In this document: positions 8,167 to 18,190 of the stretch, in pieces
Layout: the number at the start of each line of letters is the position of its first letter
How positions within the stretch are numbered: position 1 is the stretch's first letter
Assembly (NCBI GenBank): GCA_013115145.1
Contig: JAAPAO010000410.1
Span: 1 to 31,897, forward strand
Direction of reading: 5' to 3'
Length of the DNA: 31,897 nt
Source: Perkinsus chesapeaki
Taxonomy: Eukaryota > Perkinsozoa > Perkinsida > Perkinsidae
The notes under the pieces: model-generated
The model's input: the letters and a program-made list of their open reading frames with translations, nothing else
Databases searched by the model: none
What the model was told of the DNA's origin: nothing
Program-made: the position numbers and the translations under genes

Positions 8167-11135
8167 TCAAGATGTTAGTTCTGGGAAGCTTAGAAATCTC
8201 ATTTTCCATTCATCAAATGTAACCCAACTCTCAATTACCCGAATAAGCGGTCCGACAGCAAAGTCCAACAACTCAGGGTTTATCTGATATCTTCCGATCT
8301 GCCAGAACCTACACTTCGTAATCAAAAGGTCCCGGGTTCAATTCCACCCTACGTCGCTTCATTAATTATATGCTGCCACAATTCCCCGCCTACTTCCAAC
8401 CCTTCAGGCAAATTTTTCGGTTCGCTGGGGACAGTCGGACAAGCATGGCTCATCAGGCAGTCCTGAGAATCTTGTTCATCTTGCTAATCTTACGTTTCCT
8501 CAATGCCTGTTTTATTACAAGCATTTTGCCGTATCGCTCAGCGAGATTCCGCGGCTCGTCATCGGACCAAATGTCACTGCGCCCCGTAATTTTTCCAATT
8601 TTTTCGCGGAATTTTTGCGATTTTTTCGCGTGTTGTTTAGCTTCATTTGAGCGAAAGAATTCTTCTTCCGCCGTAGACAGTGCCGGACAAATCTGAGGAG
8701 CGAAAATATCAGATTAAGGAAAACATCCAGAAAAAACGATGGGAAAATTCATTCTGTAAGATGCCACCATAAAATTCTATCAATACGTGTGTTAGGTCTC
8801 AGTTGTCTTACATTTTCTTGTTTCTCCCACAGGCAGCACTGTGCTATTAAATAGGAGGGACAGTTGACACAATTGTAGTTTAGCTGATATATGAAGCTAG
8901 TTGTGCTAGTCCATAATCTGTAGTTTCAGTGGGTGGTTTTTCTAAAATAGTCCTAATCAGACTATTAGGTTATTCCTAGGTTTTGTTCCTAGTAATATTT
9001 ATTCCCTGGTAGTCCTAGTATCCTGGTTTTTGGTATAGCATTTTAACCCACGGGACAGATGGTAGCATCGCTGTGCAAGGCCCGGTCTAATTATATTTGT
9101 ATTCAAAAACATAATCATTAAAACATACGGTAAGTCTAAATTTCCTAAATAGGAAATCTCAATAATTGCTGTGGTGTTAAGTCTCACGTTGGAAACGAGC
9201 GCAGAGGAATCCGTGAATTGCGAAAAACATTGTAGCATCTTTCTCACGCGAGTCGGAATCCATATTATATCATGACTTGGTATCCCAGAAGTGCATGGGA
9301 AAATGTCGTAACGTAAGCTTAATTTTTAATCTCACTACGCCACGAAATTACATCCTTGTTTGGTTCCATGCCATCAACCGCTCTGTCGGGAACGACCACT
9401 TCAAATGCTGTAAGATTGTCTGAGAAATCACGCGCCATTAAATACTGCCAAATCGATCACGTGATCGATTACAACCAAAGCACCCAAATTACTATTATTC
9501 CCTTCCGGGAAAATCCCAAGAGTCAGCGCCTCCGCACTTTCGATCGTCCGGGAACAGTCATCAGCTCGAATCATAATTTCAGGATTCTTAGGAACCTGGA
9601 AAAAAGACATTAATATGTGAAAACTGACCTAACCCGAAATTGACGGAGTCAATATCGTAATGAGTCACCCGAATATGATAATAATAAACCACCAAAGTTT
9701 CATAGCAAATAAGGGAGAAATCCGCATGTATCATTTTGATCTATTATTTCTACAACTCCCAATCCCCCAAAATAGTACCGCTCCAAAATGCAAAGAGTTT
9801 CCATAAGCTTCTCTCAAGGCCTGTCCATTCGCTATCTGCATGTCAATTCCAGAGTCTACTAGTTGACCTGATGAGACAGCGAAAAATAGGTATGAATCCA
9901 ACGGAACGAGATAACTCACGGTCCAAACTTTAATAAACGCGTTTCCCACTACAACATACTGTATCATATGCAAATGTCACGATCTAATCTTCTTGAAGAG
10001 AGAAAGTATTTATGAAAAAGAATCATAAAAATGTAAGAACCAAAAACATGATATTTCCATCAAAAAGCTCGTTTAATCGTATTAATGCGCACAAGCATAC
10101 TTATCCATGATAACCGTAAGCTGTAGAACTTGCTGGAATAATTTCCGTGTGACTTTTTATAGTACAGAACAACGAAGGTGAGATCGAAGCTGAAACTATG
10201 GAGACCCCAAATTGAGGTTATATCATACTTACTATTCAGGTACTCCTATACGTAGTATAGGATACATGTTAGCAAGACGTTATACTTAATTAGTTAATAT
10301 ACGTTATATAGTTAAGATAGACCTCAACTCCCACATACAGATGCACGAAAAGTTTCGATTGTGTTCAATGTGAAGAGGGAGCCCATAACTGACAACCATT
10401 ATAGTGTCAATTTTTGGTAAATAATCGGCATTTATCCTCCAGGGTTAAAACTTTGGAACATGTGGTACGACATATGCATTGGAAACGGATGGAACATTAG
10501 CAGCAATTCCCACCGGCACTTTAGAGAAGGAATCGTTCGAGCTAAGTCCCTAATACCTAGTATACAGTTCCCACGCAGTGCGCCGAGGTCGCCGCGCACT
10601 CGCAAGAATTTTGGGGAAAAAGAATCTTCCAAACGCTCATAGCCAGAATACGTCTGACTACTGCACGAGTATCTGGGGTTTAAGAATGCAAGATTCGCAA
10701 TAGGCTAATTAGAAAGATACGTTGCTTGGTCGCCTTCCCAGCATCCTTTATTATGTGTTAAAACTCTGCTGCCATGTCGGATAAATGCAACCACTCGATC
10801 CTGACAAATATTCGAGGTATTCTTGCCCGACATTTCCTACACGACCGATAAACGGAAGCGATCGGCGGCTCAATAAAGGACGGTAAATGAGGTCAAATAG
10901 TCCGTAATAATACCGTAATGTGTAGGCAAGCTTGAAGCATGCATGATTCCCGCGAGGTTGTTGTTAGTATCATACTAGGATTTGCTACACTCTTCGTATA
11001 GAACCATAAAAACCCCGAGTCAACCAAATCTCAATTAAACGTCATAGGTTGAAGCATGCAAGATATGAACTAGGTCTATTCACCCACCCTAATACCACTG
11101 AGCTTTGTGAATCTCTCTTTGGTGGCGTCGGCCAT
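8167..11135 (-). CDS. Histidine acid phosphatase (branch 2), C-terminus uncertain
   Basis: Minus-strand exons: 11088-11135 (tentative start), 10721-10800, 10557-10672, 9779-9867, 9484-9595, 9352-9419, 8519-8692, 8353-8462 and 8308 onward, phases all consistent, about 312 residues to TGA 8167-8169. The family removes phosphate through a phospho-histidine. Seen here: VAFIRHGSRV with the nucleophile His about residue 25, GNCILGQLVDSGIDM, GQALREAYG, IRADDCSRTIESAEA with the conserved Arg near 127, PNKDICPALSTAEEEFF, and DCLMSHACPTVPSEPKNLPE. The His-Asp proton donor motif expected near the C-terminus is not in this model; it may sit in unrecognised exons at 7.7-8.2 kb or be lost. No signal peptide is seen, though exon 1 is weak. 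Several introns are repeat-derived: 8309-8352, 9420-9483 and 10673-10720. Confidence 0.8.
8309..8352 (+). repeat. 44-nt intron that is antisense tRNA 3' half
   Basis: Read on the plus strand the segment runs TTCGTAATCAAAAGGTCCCG and then GGTTCAATTCC, which is the anticodon loop side, variable region and TpsiC arm (B box) of a tRNA-like sequence. On the coding minus strand it starts GTAGGG and ends GTGTAG, exactly filling the phase-2 intron between HIINEA and FWQIGRYQINPELL of the phosphatase. Confidence 0.75.
9420..9483. repeat. Phosphatase intron with 20-bp palindrome and GGCGCG motif
   Basis: The 64-nt intron contains AATCGATCACGTGATCGATT (9452-9471), a perfect even palindrome, followed on the minus strand by ATTTAATGGCGCGTGA just before the acceptor. 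Confidence 0.7.
10673..10720 (+). repeat. 48-nt intron made of reversed GAAGCRTGCAAGAT element
   Basis: On the plus strand it reads TTTAAGAATGCAAGATTCGC then AATAGGCTAATTAG, aligning with copies at 10918 and 18141. The phosphatase is on the minus strand, so the element is antisense to the gene here. Confidence 0.55.
10918..10975 (+). repeat. Dispersed element, copy in phosphatase intron 1
   Basis: AAGCTTGAAGCATGCATGAT then CCCGCGAGGTTGTTGTTAG aligns along about 50 bases with 18141-18190. A second partial copy, GGTTGAAGCATGCAAGATAT, starts at 11047 in the same proposed intron. Confidence 0.65.
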
Positions 11136-11750
11136 TTCAAATCTGCATGACAATAATAAAGGGAATCATCTTCAGGGAATGCTGAGACTGATGAGAGCCA
11201 TAAAATGGGAAGGAGAAACATTCAAACGTCACTCGCCATGAAATTCATCGCAAATCATCCTTCGGCTTGTTCACCGGGACATTTCCGGAAGCTCACGAAC
11301 TTTACTGACACTGTCACTGTACAGCGGTAGTTTCCATTAAACCCTTACTAAAAAATACAATTCACTAATTCGATTTTCCCGGTTAAGTAAATCCAACGAG
11401 AAGGCATATTTCAGGATCCTCTGTTCATTAAGGAATTCCTCCTAGGTCCGCGTTTCGGGAGGGTACCTATTCCGCTTGCACTGTACTGTTATCATGTTCG
11501 CGCAGGAGATAACAAATCATGAAAATAAATTGTGTTTGAAGTGAAATCGCCGCGAGTCCGGTTTGTATAAGCTCACGATGACTTAAGCATCGCGAAATCT
11601 AGCAAAGAGCAGAAAATTAGGGAAGGAAAGGTTTCAATCGCAACCCCCGCGTGAGAAGAAAAAACTTATCAATTGGTGCAGGTGCGAAAAGTGCGCGTCT
11701 CTTTGGAAATTTGCAATTGTCCCTAAATCTCCCCCATGGATTAAAGCCGG

Positions 11751-11840
11751 AAAAAGCCCAGGCTAGGGTTCGAACTCGTGAAACTTGTACGCGTGCGGTT
11801 TGCGCGCGTCGTTTATCGGCTCCGCTAGGACTACTGCGTA
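11751..11840 (-). repeat. tRNA-derived SINE-like element
   Basis: On the minus strand: an A-box-like TAGTCCTAGCGG, a B box AGTTCGAACCC about 50 bases later, then CCTGGGC followed by TTTTT, which would be a Pol III stop. The cloverleaf is degenerate, with no clean acceptor stem, so it is not called a tRNA gene. The 3' part matches the element at 17963-18026. Confidence 0.6.
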
Positions 11841-12543
11841 TTATGAACTTTCCCCCCTTTCAATAAACTAACTTTGAGACTGAGAACCGGTTCTGGAAAC
11901 GATTCCGAGAACTTTTCCAGAACGCTGCTGAGCGTTCTTAGTCGAGTTTCAGAATCGTTTCTTCTACTTTCTGTTTCAAGTCATAGTTTGCTGATCAGGC
12001 GGCTAGTCGCATGCCCGCGGATATGATTATAACATTAACCTCAGATATTCGCCCTCCCAAATCGTTGTGTCAATGAAACATTCCATGAATAATGCTGCGC
12101 CGCAGCAGCAGCTGCAGACTGCAGTAACGCGGTAATGTTGTAGTGACAGTGACACAGTGGAAGATTCACGAAGTACACGTACATGGTATTCACTTGATTC
12201 AATGCCCTCAAAAACTACACGGTACTTTTTCGTCGAAAAGTGTATAAATACCACAAGAACGAATAGCGGAGTGGAGTTAGGAAGCAGCGCAAGCCTGAGG
12301 GCGACAACTTGTCGCAGACAAGTGGACAGTCTTTTCCTAGGGGAACTGACAAATAGGCGGTTTCCCCTCAATGTGCATGCATGGAAGTTAGGCATTCCGG
12401 TAAATATGTACTTATCGTCTCACATTGCGAGTCCCAATTCGCGACATATATTCAAAATATAGAGAAAAAATATCAACTGGACCATCCCGTTGATATGTTT
12501 TGCTCATGCTGATCCAGTCTGCATCAACAGCTCGTCTAGCTGT

Positions 12544-12562
12544 CACTGGAGATTCTCCAGTG
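12544..12562. repeat. Perfect inverted repeat, 9-nt arms, 1-nt centre
   Basis: CACTGGAGA, central T, TCTCCAGTG. Intergenic. Confidence 0.85.
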
Positions 12563-13190
12563 GAGGACGAGTTTAAGACATTGGTTCAACACAGACTACA
12601 TTACTCAGTAATGACTACTGTAATGTCGTCACACAACTGTATCGGGTTAACACATACATATGGGTCTGGGTGGCGGTTTTCGGGAATATCTCATGAGGAT
12701 GTTCCCTGCCAGGAATTCCCCGGGAAATCCCGGTAACTACAGTACGCGACATCTAGAGATGCGCGGTCTGGAAGGGTAAAAATATCGATAAGTATGTCGA
12801 ATTTCGAATTTCGGTATCCATAATGGATAGACACAACGTATATCGCAAATTTTGACAAGAAGGAATTGATTGGGAAGCGAACTCCTTCGAGTCGGCTTCG
12901 CGAGTCCATATCGGAGAGGATATACAGCCCGACGCAATGAAATAGAGCATTTCGTATTTTCTCGATTTCTCACTCAATATCGAGTACTATTGAGCGAAAT
13001 GTCAAACATGATTACTTCAAAGAGTATCGAAAACGTGACACCAAATCGATCAACCGTTCCACGACTATCTATTGATATCTTGGCGCACGAATTTTTCAGC
13101 GCCCGCAGAACTGGCGCAATGAAATAGAATATTTCGCGAAACGACCGAGTACAAACGGTTAAGCCGTAGCTACTTGAATCATTCTCCCTA

Positions 13191-13340
13191 ATGAGACGCA
13201 GTAAGCACGTATCGACCGATGACCGCACGAAAATCAAGAGAATGGCGGCCCAATCGGGTTCGGATGGCCGCAGGAAGTTCTCACAGAAGGACCTGGCAAT
13301 TGCCAGGCAGTTATTGCCATTGAAGGCAACCAGAGTGTGA
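13191..13340 (+). CDS. Possible 49-residue basic protein
   Basis: A short frame from ATG 13191 to TGA 13338-13340. It is unusually rich in Lys, Arg, Asp and Gln, with segments TDDRTKIKRMAAQSG and RKFSQKDLAIARQLLPLKA that could form helices, reminiscent of the N-terminal helix-turn-helix of a transposase or regulator. A longer frame runs antisense to it. There is no family assignment and it may be chance. Confidence 0.2.
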   Translation: MRRSKHVSTDDRTKIKRMAAQSGSDGRRKFSQKDLAIARQLLPLKATRV

Positions 13341-13526
13341 AGAGTAAGATCTGTCATCTTTCGTGAGATACGATCTCGGAGATCACGTACTCTCTACACA
13401 AGGAGCTTGTACTATTACAGTATAAGGCGTGTACTGTAATGTATAAGCCTTATACTGTGAGTTCACTCTGTCAAGATCCGAATCGTAGTCCGAATAGTTT
13501 GCAAACTACAACCAAACGCAGATTTC

Positions 13527-14079
13527 ACTGAAGGCTTCAGTCCTCGAACGCACTGGCTCATCTGCTGAAAATTGCAGCCTGCAATAGGCATATCGTAGAA
13601 GTGATTCAAAAAGCTTCTACCTTTTCTCTCCGAGTAGGACTGCGATTGAAATACAGTGAAAAGTGCTCAGTGCTACTGAGTGATGATCGCCGACTGTTGG
13701 CCGGTCAGCGATGCGTTACCTGGCGTTATTGGTCGAAATCGGTCCCAATGGGACCGTCCCATTGTGGGACAACCAGGGGTCTCCCACATGTAGTGTATTA
13801 CTCGGAGGATTTTCCTCGCGGTGCACTTCAAGTCTTACGCAATCACGTGCAAAAGCGATTTCGTGCAAAACACGCGGAGTACAATGGGGGCATCTCACCT
13901 CACCAATTCGCGCCACGAATTGCGGGAGGCAAGCAGTGGAAAGCGCGAATTTCGCGCTTTCCACTGCTTGCACATGGCTAGAATCTACTAGGTAGCTTAG
14001 CTACCGTAGCTAGGGTTCTCGCCGAAACCCACCGGAAATTTCTCGGTGCACATAACAAGCCTTGGGTCGACATTGTCGA
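13527..14079. repeat. Cluster of odd palindromes including a 41-bp hairpin
   Basis: Perfect inverted repeats with one unpaired central base at 13527-13541, 13571-13585, 13741-13755, 13930-13970 (20-nt arms), 13991-14005, 13998-14012 and 14066-14080. Arms are 7 nt except the 20-nt pair around T 13950. All are outside recognised exons. Confidence 0.85.
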
Positions 14080-14708
14080 CTCGGCAATCCAAGGATTTCT
14101 GGCACTCAACCCTTCGGGGACAACACTCTGCCACGTCATCTCGCCAGGTCCTCACCGGAACTGGGTGCCACCGAGCCTCCCGCGTGAATTTTCTATGCGC
14201 CACAGTCAATTTGTGGTGTTCACACCACGCTTTCAGCGGCACATACCTACACTACTATTAATTTTCGGGCCTTTCTCGGTGCTAGGCTTCCCATCAGTGG
14301 CGCCGTATGAGTCACGGCAGTTCTGTGACATCGTTAGAGAACACTATGTTTAGAATGCCATACCTCCCACCCTCTATTGATTCATCTTTGCATATTCAAC
14401 TTGATCAGCTTTTATGCACTCCTTCCGAGCCCATTTGTTATGATACTGAATGTTCCTGCAATGCGTCCGCTATAAAACAGCGTGAGGTATGATAGGTAGA
14501 CAATCAGATTGTCACACTCTTGAACGGTCACACTGGCTGGCAGCTGCTGGCAATTGGAGATCGATCACATTGTTTGTGCATCCGGGAAGTCACCGCCAAG
14601 TCGGCTGACACGAATTCAAACGAGTCCCCAATAAGCATGTGTTCGTAGTACGAACTTGGTACGATATGTCAGTGACATAATGTCACACAGTGTGTTCCTT
14701 ACCTTAAC

Positions 14709-16635
14709 ATGCTCATCCCACTAGCCAGTGTGGTCCTATGCACGAGCGCTATCGTGGAAGCAGACATCATTACAAAATTATTCGCAGCTTATAAGAAAAA
14801 GTAAGCGCTCGCTTTGATCGACGCATTAATAATGCGGCATTATTATCAAACAGATTCCATTACGACTTCGGGCTCGATGATGATTACAGGATGAAGGTTT
14901 TTGGAGACAATCTTCGTTATATAGATGAAAGCAACTCCAAGGGTGAGAGACTCAGAGTCTCTTAGAGGGAGTGAATCGCGGAAATCTGATCACAACCTCC
15001 TACAGGTTTATCTTACACATTGGGTATCACTTCGTTCACTCACCTAACCCAAGCTGAATTTCGGGATATGATGCTGATGAAACCGCCATCGGTGAAGGAT
15101 GGTACAGCTTCTCTCCGTCAACCTAGTGAAAGTAGGTTAGTTTTCATGGGCTTGGTACGTCGATCAAGCTAGTCGAGACAACCTCGAGGAGGTAACCCAA
15201 TCACTCTCGGTTCATTATCATCAAATAGGTCAAGATAGTGCTCAGTTTGAACGGTCTCTCGACGATCTGCCAGACTCGGTCAATTACGTCAAGCGAGGCT
15301 GGGTGACTGGAGTCAAAGACCAGATGGCATGCGGCAGCTGTTGGACATTCTCTACTACCGGTAACAGAATAACCAAGAATCATCAGTGGGCTCCAATGAC
15401 TCTTTACGAGGCTCCATTGAGCTACTCTCACCGTGAGAGTCTCACGTATTAGGTCACCTAATTTAGGTGCTGTTGAAGGAGCTTATATGAATGCCACGGG
15501 GGAACTGGTATCTTTCTCTGAACAACAACTGGTTGATTGCAATACCAAAAACTTGTAGGAAATTGCAATTGGCTGCAAATTGCTTCCGGTGTCGTTAACA
15601 AACTGACTATGGCCCATAGTTGGTTTGTTAACGACACATTGTCTATGGCTATGGTATCACTGAAAGCCTCGAGAATAATAGGCTATTAATAATAGGCTGT
15701 ACAGTGTCAATGACACTGTGTCATAATGCCAATTAGTGTGATATTGTATGGGAATATGTCGGGCAGTGACTTTCAGTTCGGCCCTTACTAGAGGTGTGAT
15801 CGGCAGTAATCCTCCGATAAAGCTGACTATTTGCAATAGCGTATTACGGTAATAAGCTGTTCCAAAAAAATCAGCTGGAATTAGAAGTTGTGATGATATT
15901 AAACCAAACTACTCATTTTTCAGTGGGTGCAAAGGTGGGTGGATGTCAACTGCCTTCGAATATATTGGGGCTAATGGACTAGAGTCAGAAGACGTTTATC
16001 CTTATACCGCCGATGAGAACCCTTGCAAAGCAAACTCTACGAAGAATATCATCAAGGTAAGAGAATGCCTAGTTTGTAGCACATGACAAGAGGCCCCTTG
16101 CAGCCGGGAGAGCTGACCTATCGCAATGTTACTCCTAATTCTAAGAAGGCTCTGCTAATAGCACTCGCTCTTTACGGTCCAGTCAGCGTTACGGTTGATG
16201 CCACGGGTGACGTGTTCCAACACTACGTTAGCGGTGTCATCAATGCCAGTAAGCTTTATAACTGAATTAAATTCTTCTTCTTGTTCTTGCTAGCTGATTG
16301 TGATATAAGGACGAATCACGCAATACTCGTGGTGGGCTACGATATGAACGCCACTGTGCCGTAAGTTTGACTCTACTATTTTAATGTGAAAGTTTTAAAC
16401 TCCCTTGGAACACGCGCAGGTATTATCTGTGCAAGAATTCATGGGGGACCGATTGGGGAGAGAATGGTTATGTTAGAATTGCCATTGATGACTCGCAGGA
16501 AGGTAATTATCCGTCCGCTATTTCGAATGAGTTCATCAAACTTTGATGATCAAAGACTCTTCTATGAATAATAATGTTTCAGGGGTGTGTGGTATTCTGA
16601 CTTTGCCTAGCTATCCCATGATACAAGCTCAGTGA
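14709..16635 (+). CDS. Cathepsin L-like cysteine protease (papain family C1A), complete zymogen
   Basis: Ten exons: 14709-14800, 14854-14942, 15006-15131, 15229-15360, 15467-15554, 15924-16056, 16104-16248, 16294-16360, 16420-16502 and 16583-16635, giving 335 residues with every phase matching. A signal peptide ([14 protein letters not shown]) is followed by an I29 inhibitor prodomain ([17 protein letters not shown], then [10 protein letters not shown]) and the mature enzyme from about residue 113. The active site is intact: oxyanion Gln 134 in [11 protein letters not shown], nucleophile Cys 140, NFGCKGGWM, His 277 in [11 protein letters not shown] and Asn 297 in [16 protein letters not shown]. 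It would be a secreted or lysosomal endopeptidase activated by removal of the prodomain. Introns 1, 2, 4 and 5 carry perfect palindromes, and one palindrome spans the stop codon. Confidence 0.96.
14829..14962. repeat. Odd palindromes in protease introns 1 and 2
   Basis: GCATTA-A-TAATGC in intron 1 (14823-14835) and AGAGACTC-A-GAGTCTCT at 14946-14962 just inside the donor of intron 2. The coordinates of this entry cover mainly the second. Confidence 0.8.
15424..15469. repeat. Three overlapping odd palindromes ending at the intron 4 acceptor
   Basis: ACTCTCAC-C-GTGAGAGT (15424-15440), ATTAGGT-C-ACCTAAT (15448-15462) and CACCTAA-T-TTAGGTG (15455-15469). The last one straddles the splice acceptor, since the exon starts at 15467. 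Confidence 0.85.
15589..15637. repeat. 49-bp hairpin in protease intron 5
   Basis: Arms 15589-15612 and 15614-15637 around central C 15613. They pair over 24 positions; the only two departures are T.G and G.T, which are allowed wobbles in RNA. Further odd palindromes follow at 15676-15688 and 15701-15719 in the same 369-nt intron. Confidence 0.9.
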
Positions 16636-17192
16636 GCTTAGCTCATCAGTAGCTGTCTCTCCTCGAAGGAGAGTCTCTCTCTTTTGAGACTCAAAACTAT
16701 TCACGAGTCTCGCAAGTTACTTCTATTGCTTTGGTATCCAGAGCATTTGTCTGCTCCCCCTCAGTCAACCTCGCATTGGCGTAGGTATTTAACAAAGCTT
16801 TCGGTTGTTGAACTGTTAGTAATGAAAGGCATCATCAGGCCTAACCTTGAGCATCTTGTGTTCAGCGCTAGTGATGGGATAATGTAGCTGTATCACGACA
16901 CAACGACCGAGATACACTGCCTAGACTAAGCGAGCAGCTTAAAGCTGCACACCTCTTCGAGAGAGTCTTTTGACGCACTCTACCTGGTAGAGTCTACCAT
17001 CAAGAAGATTTATAAGCAGATCTATAACCAATCTTGCTCCACTTGTTCTGACCGTGGAATGAATGTTGATTGAGAACTATGAGTTGCTGATTGTAGATTC
17101 TGCTAGAACTGACCTGTTGAGTTGCACAGTGTTATTCATTGTGCGCCGCTCGCTCCCTTGTACATGCGTGCACAGCTAACTCCCCCTGCGAA

Positions 17193-17269
17193 TGTAAGCT
17201 GAATAAGAAGAAGCCTTTGTAGACTCCCTTCTCGCCTTGTGTTCGTCCATATGAACGAGGAACGAGCAA
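17193..17269 (+). repeat. Dispersed repeat, inverted copy at window end
   Basis: TGTAAGCTGAATAAGAAGAA and the following bases to about 17269 match the reverse complement of 31821-31897 with one mismatch that I can see. Confidence 0.9.
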
Positions 17270-17778
17270 CACACAGATCGTTCAATAGTATTGAATCAAT
17301 ACAAATTCTTAGCATGAAGTTGAATCACCTCCTCTTGCATCACTTATCCCGGTCGAACACTCGGCACCTGATATGTCTGAACAACCACGCTATTCTGTCC
17401 TTGATTGATTATGTCTAAATAAAAAATCTCAGCCCAAAGGTCAAAGTCCGTACCCCTGCTATGCACGGCATGCACCTGGTAAGAGACCGGGTACAACGGG
17501 CGGTGCTGTTATACACCAGGGCTCAACAGGTCAATCAAACTAGGACCAGCTCGGAGCTACTGCTTGAGACTTCCACAGCGCCTCTCCATTACGGACATGA
17601 CTCGTACCGTTTAAAAGCTCATAACAGGACCTTATTTCGGGCACCATGTTATACTGTCAGTCATCGACTCTACCGCGATAACCTCATAATGTAAGTAATC
17701 TGGAACAGTCTATCCAACTCTCAGCTGCACAAACTTCATGTTTGTTGAAGATCCCAAAACCCGGATCGTAACCCAACC

Positions 17779-17862
17779 AAGCGCACTGCGCTTAGTGCAC
17801 AAATCTGCACGCATGCACATGACACCCTGGTTCGAACCGCAGCATCGATATTTATTCGGGTT
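17779..17862 (+). repeat. tRNA-derived fragment with B box
   Basis: An odd palindrome AAGCGCA-C-TGCGCTT is followed by CTGCACGCATGC and a B box CTGGTTCGAACCGC with tail AGCATCGATATTT. It joins in one place the CTGCACGCATGC motif and the tRNA-like B box, both also found separately in CNNM introns. Confidence 0.5.
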
Positions 17863-17962
17863 CTCTCTTCCATTATGCAAGACGGTGAAGAGCTTTAGCA
17901 CCGCTGTCGTATTCCTATACGTCAATGAGAACCTTACTATTCTCTCAGAGTCTTTCTTTGGA

Positions 17963-18026
17963 CAAAAAATGCCTGGGCCGGGGTTTGAACTTGAGTGAGT
18001 GCGCTAGAAATCAGCGATGCCTAACA
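17963..18026 (-). repeat. tRNA-derived SINE-like fragment
   Basis: On the minus strand: AAGTTCAAACCCC, then GGCCCAGGCATTTTTTG. The 3' part resembles 11751-11840 and the antisense intron at 21746-21794. Confidence 0.55.
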
Positions 18027-18140
18027 GTGACTAGTATTCATGTGAAGTATTAATTTGCGGATTAAATGGATTAATTTGAATTGATTATTTGCTATTATTA
18101 AATGGTAGTCAAGTATTTATTAGAATTGTATAGACAGACC

Positions 18141-18190
18141 CAAGCTCGAAGTGTGCAAGATTCCTATGAGGTTACTTTTAGTGTCATATT
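18141..18190 (+). repeat. Dispersed element abutting the CNNM start codon
   Basis: AAGCTCGAAGTGTGCAAGAT, TCCTATGAGG, then a TTACTTTTAG acceptor-like end ten bases before ATG. It aligns with 10918-10975 through the position of the ATG. It could act as the 3' splice site of a leader intron or of spliced-leader addition. Confidence 0.6.

Larger units (their letters stand above)
11136..14708. other. No firm gene; palindromes and dispersed repeats
   Basis: Open frames here look like chance readings; none gives a family match. The region holds a tRNA-derived repeat (11751-11840), a possible short charged reading frame (13191-13340) and a dense series of perfect inverted repeats from 12544 onward. 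A 12-nt-arm inverted repeat with an 18-nt loop lies near 13417-13460. The promoters of the phosphatase (leftward) and of the protease (rightward) should both lie in this region. Confidence 0.5.
16636..18190. other. Intergenic region with palindromes and SINE fragments
   Basis: No gene recognised. Odd palindromes include 16625-16639 (over the protease stop), 16934-16948, 16977-16993, 16986-16998 and 17779-17793. A dispersed repeat lies at 17193-17269 and two tRNA-derived pieces lie at about 17779-17862 and 17963-18026. Confidence 0.5.

Noticed and set aside
8370-8696. 108-codon plus-strand frame with a hydrophobic, signal-anchor-like segment
   Set aside because: It is antisense to phosphatase exons 8519-8692 and 8353-8462. 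The minus strand gives family motifs (ICPAL..EEEFF, DCLMSHAC) and matching phases; Lys/Arg/Asn-rich coding reads as Leu/Phe-rich on the other strand.
12027-12395. 122-codon minus-strand frame
   Set aside because: Composition is erratic (Cys and Ser runs over CAGCAG-type sequence) and an equally long frame lies on the other strand.
13601-13981. 126-codon plus-strand frame
   Set aside because: It passes through four perfect palindromes, so the open frame reflects repeat sequence; no family features.
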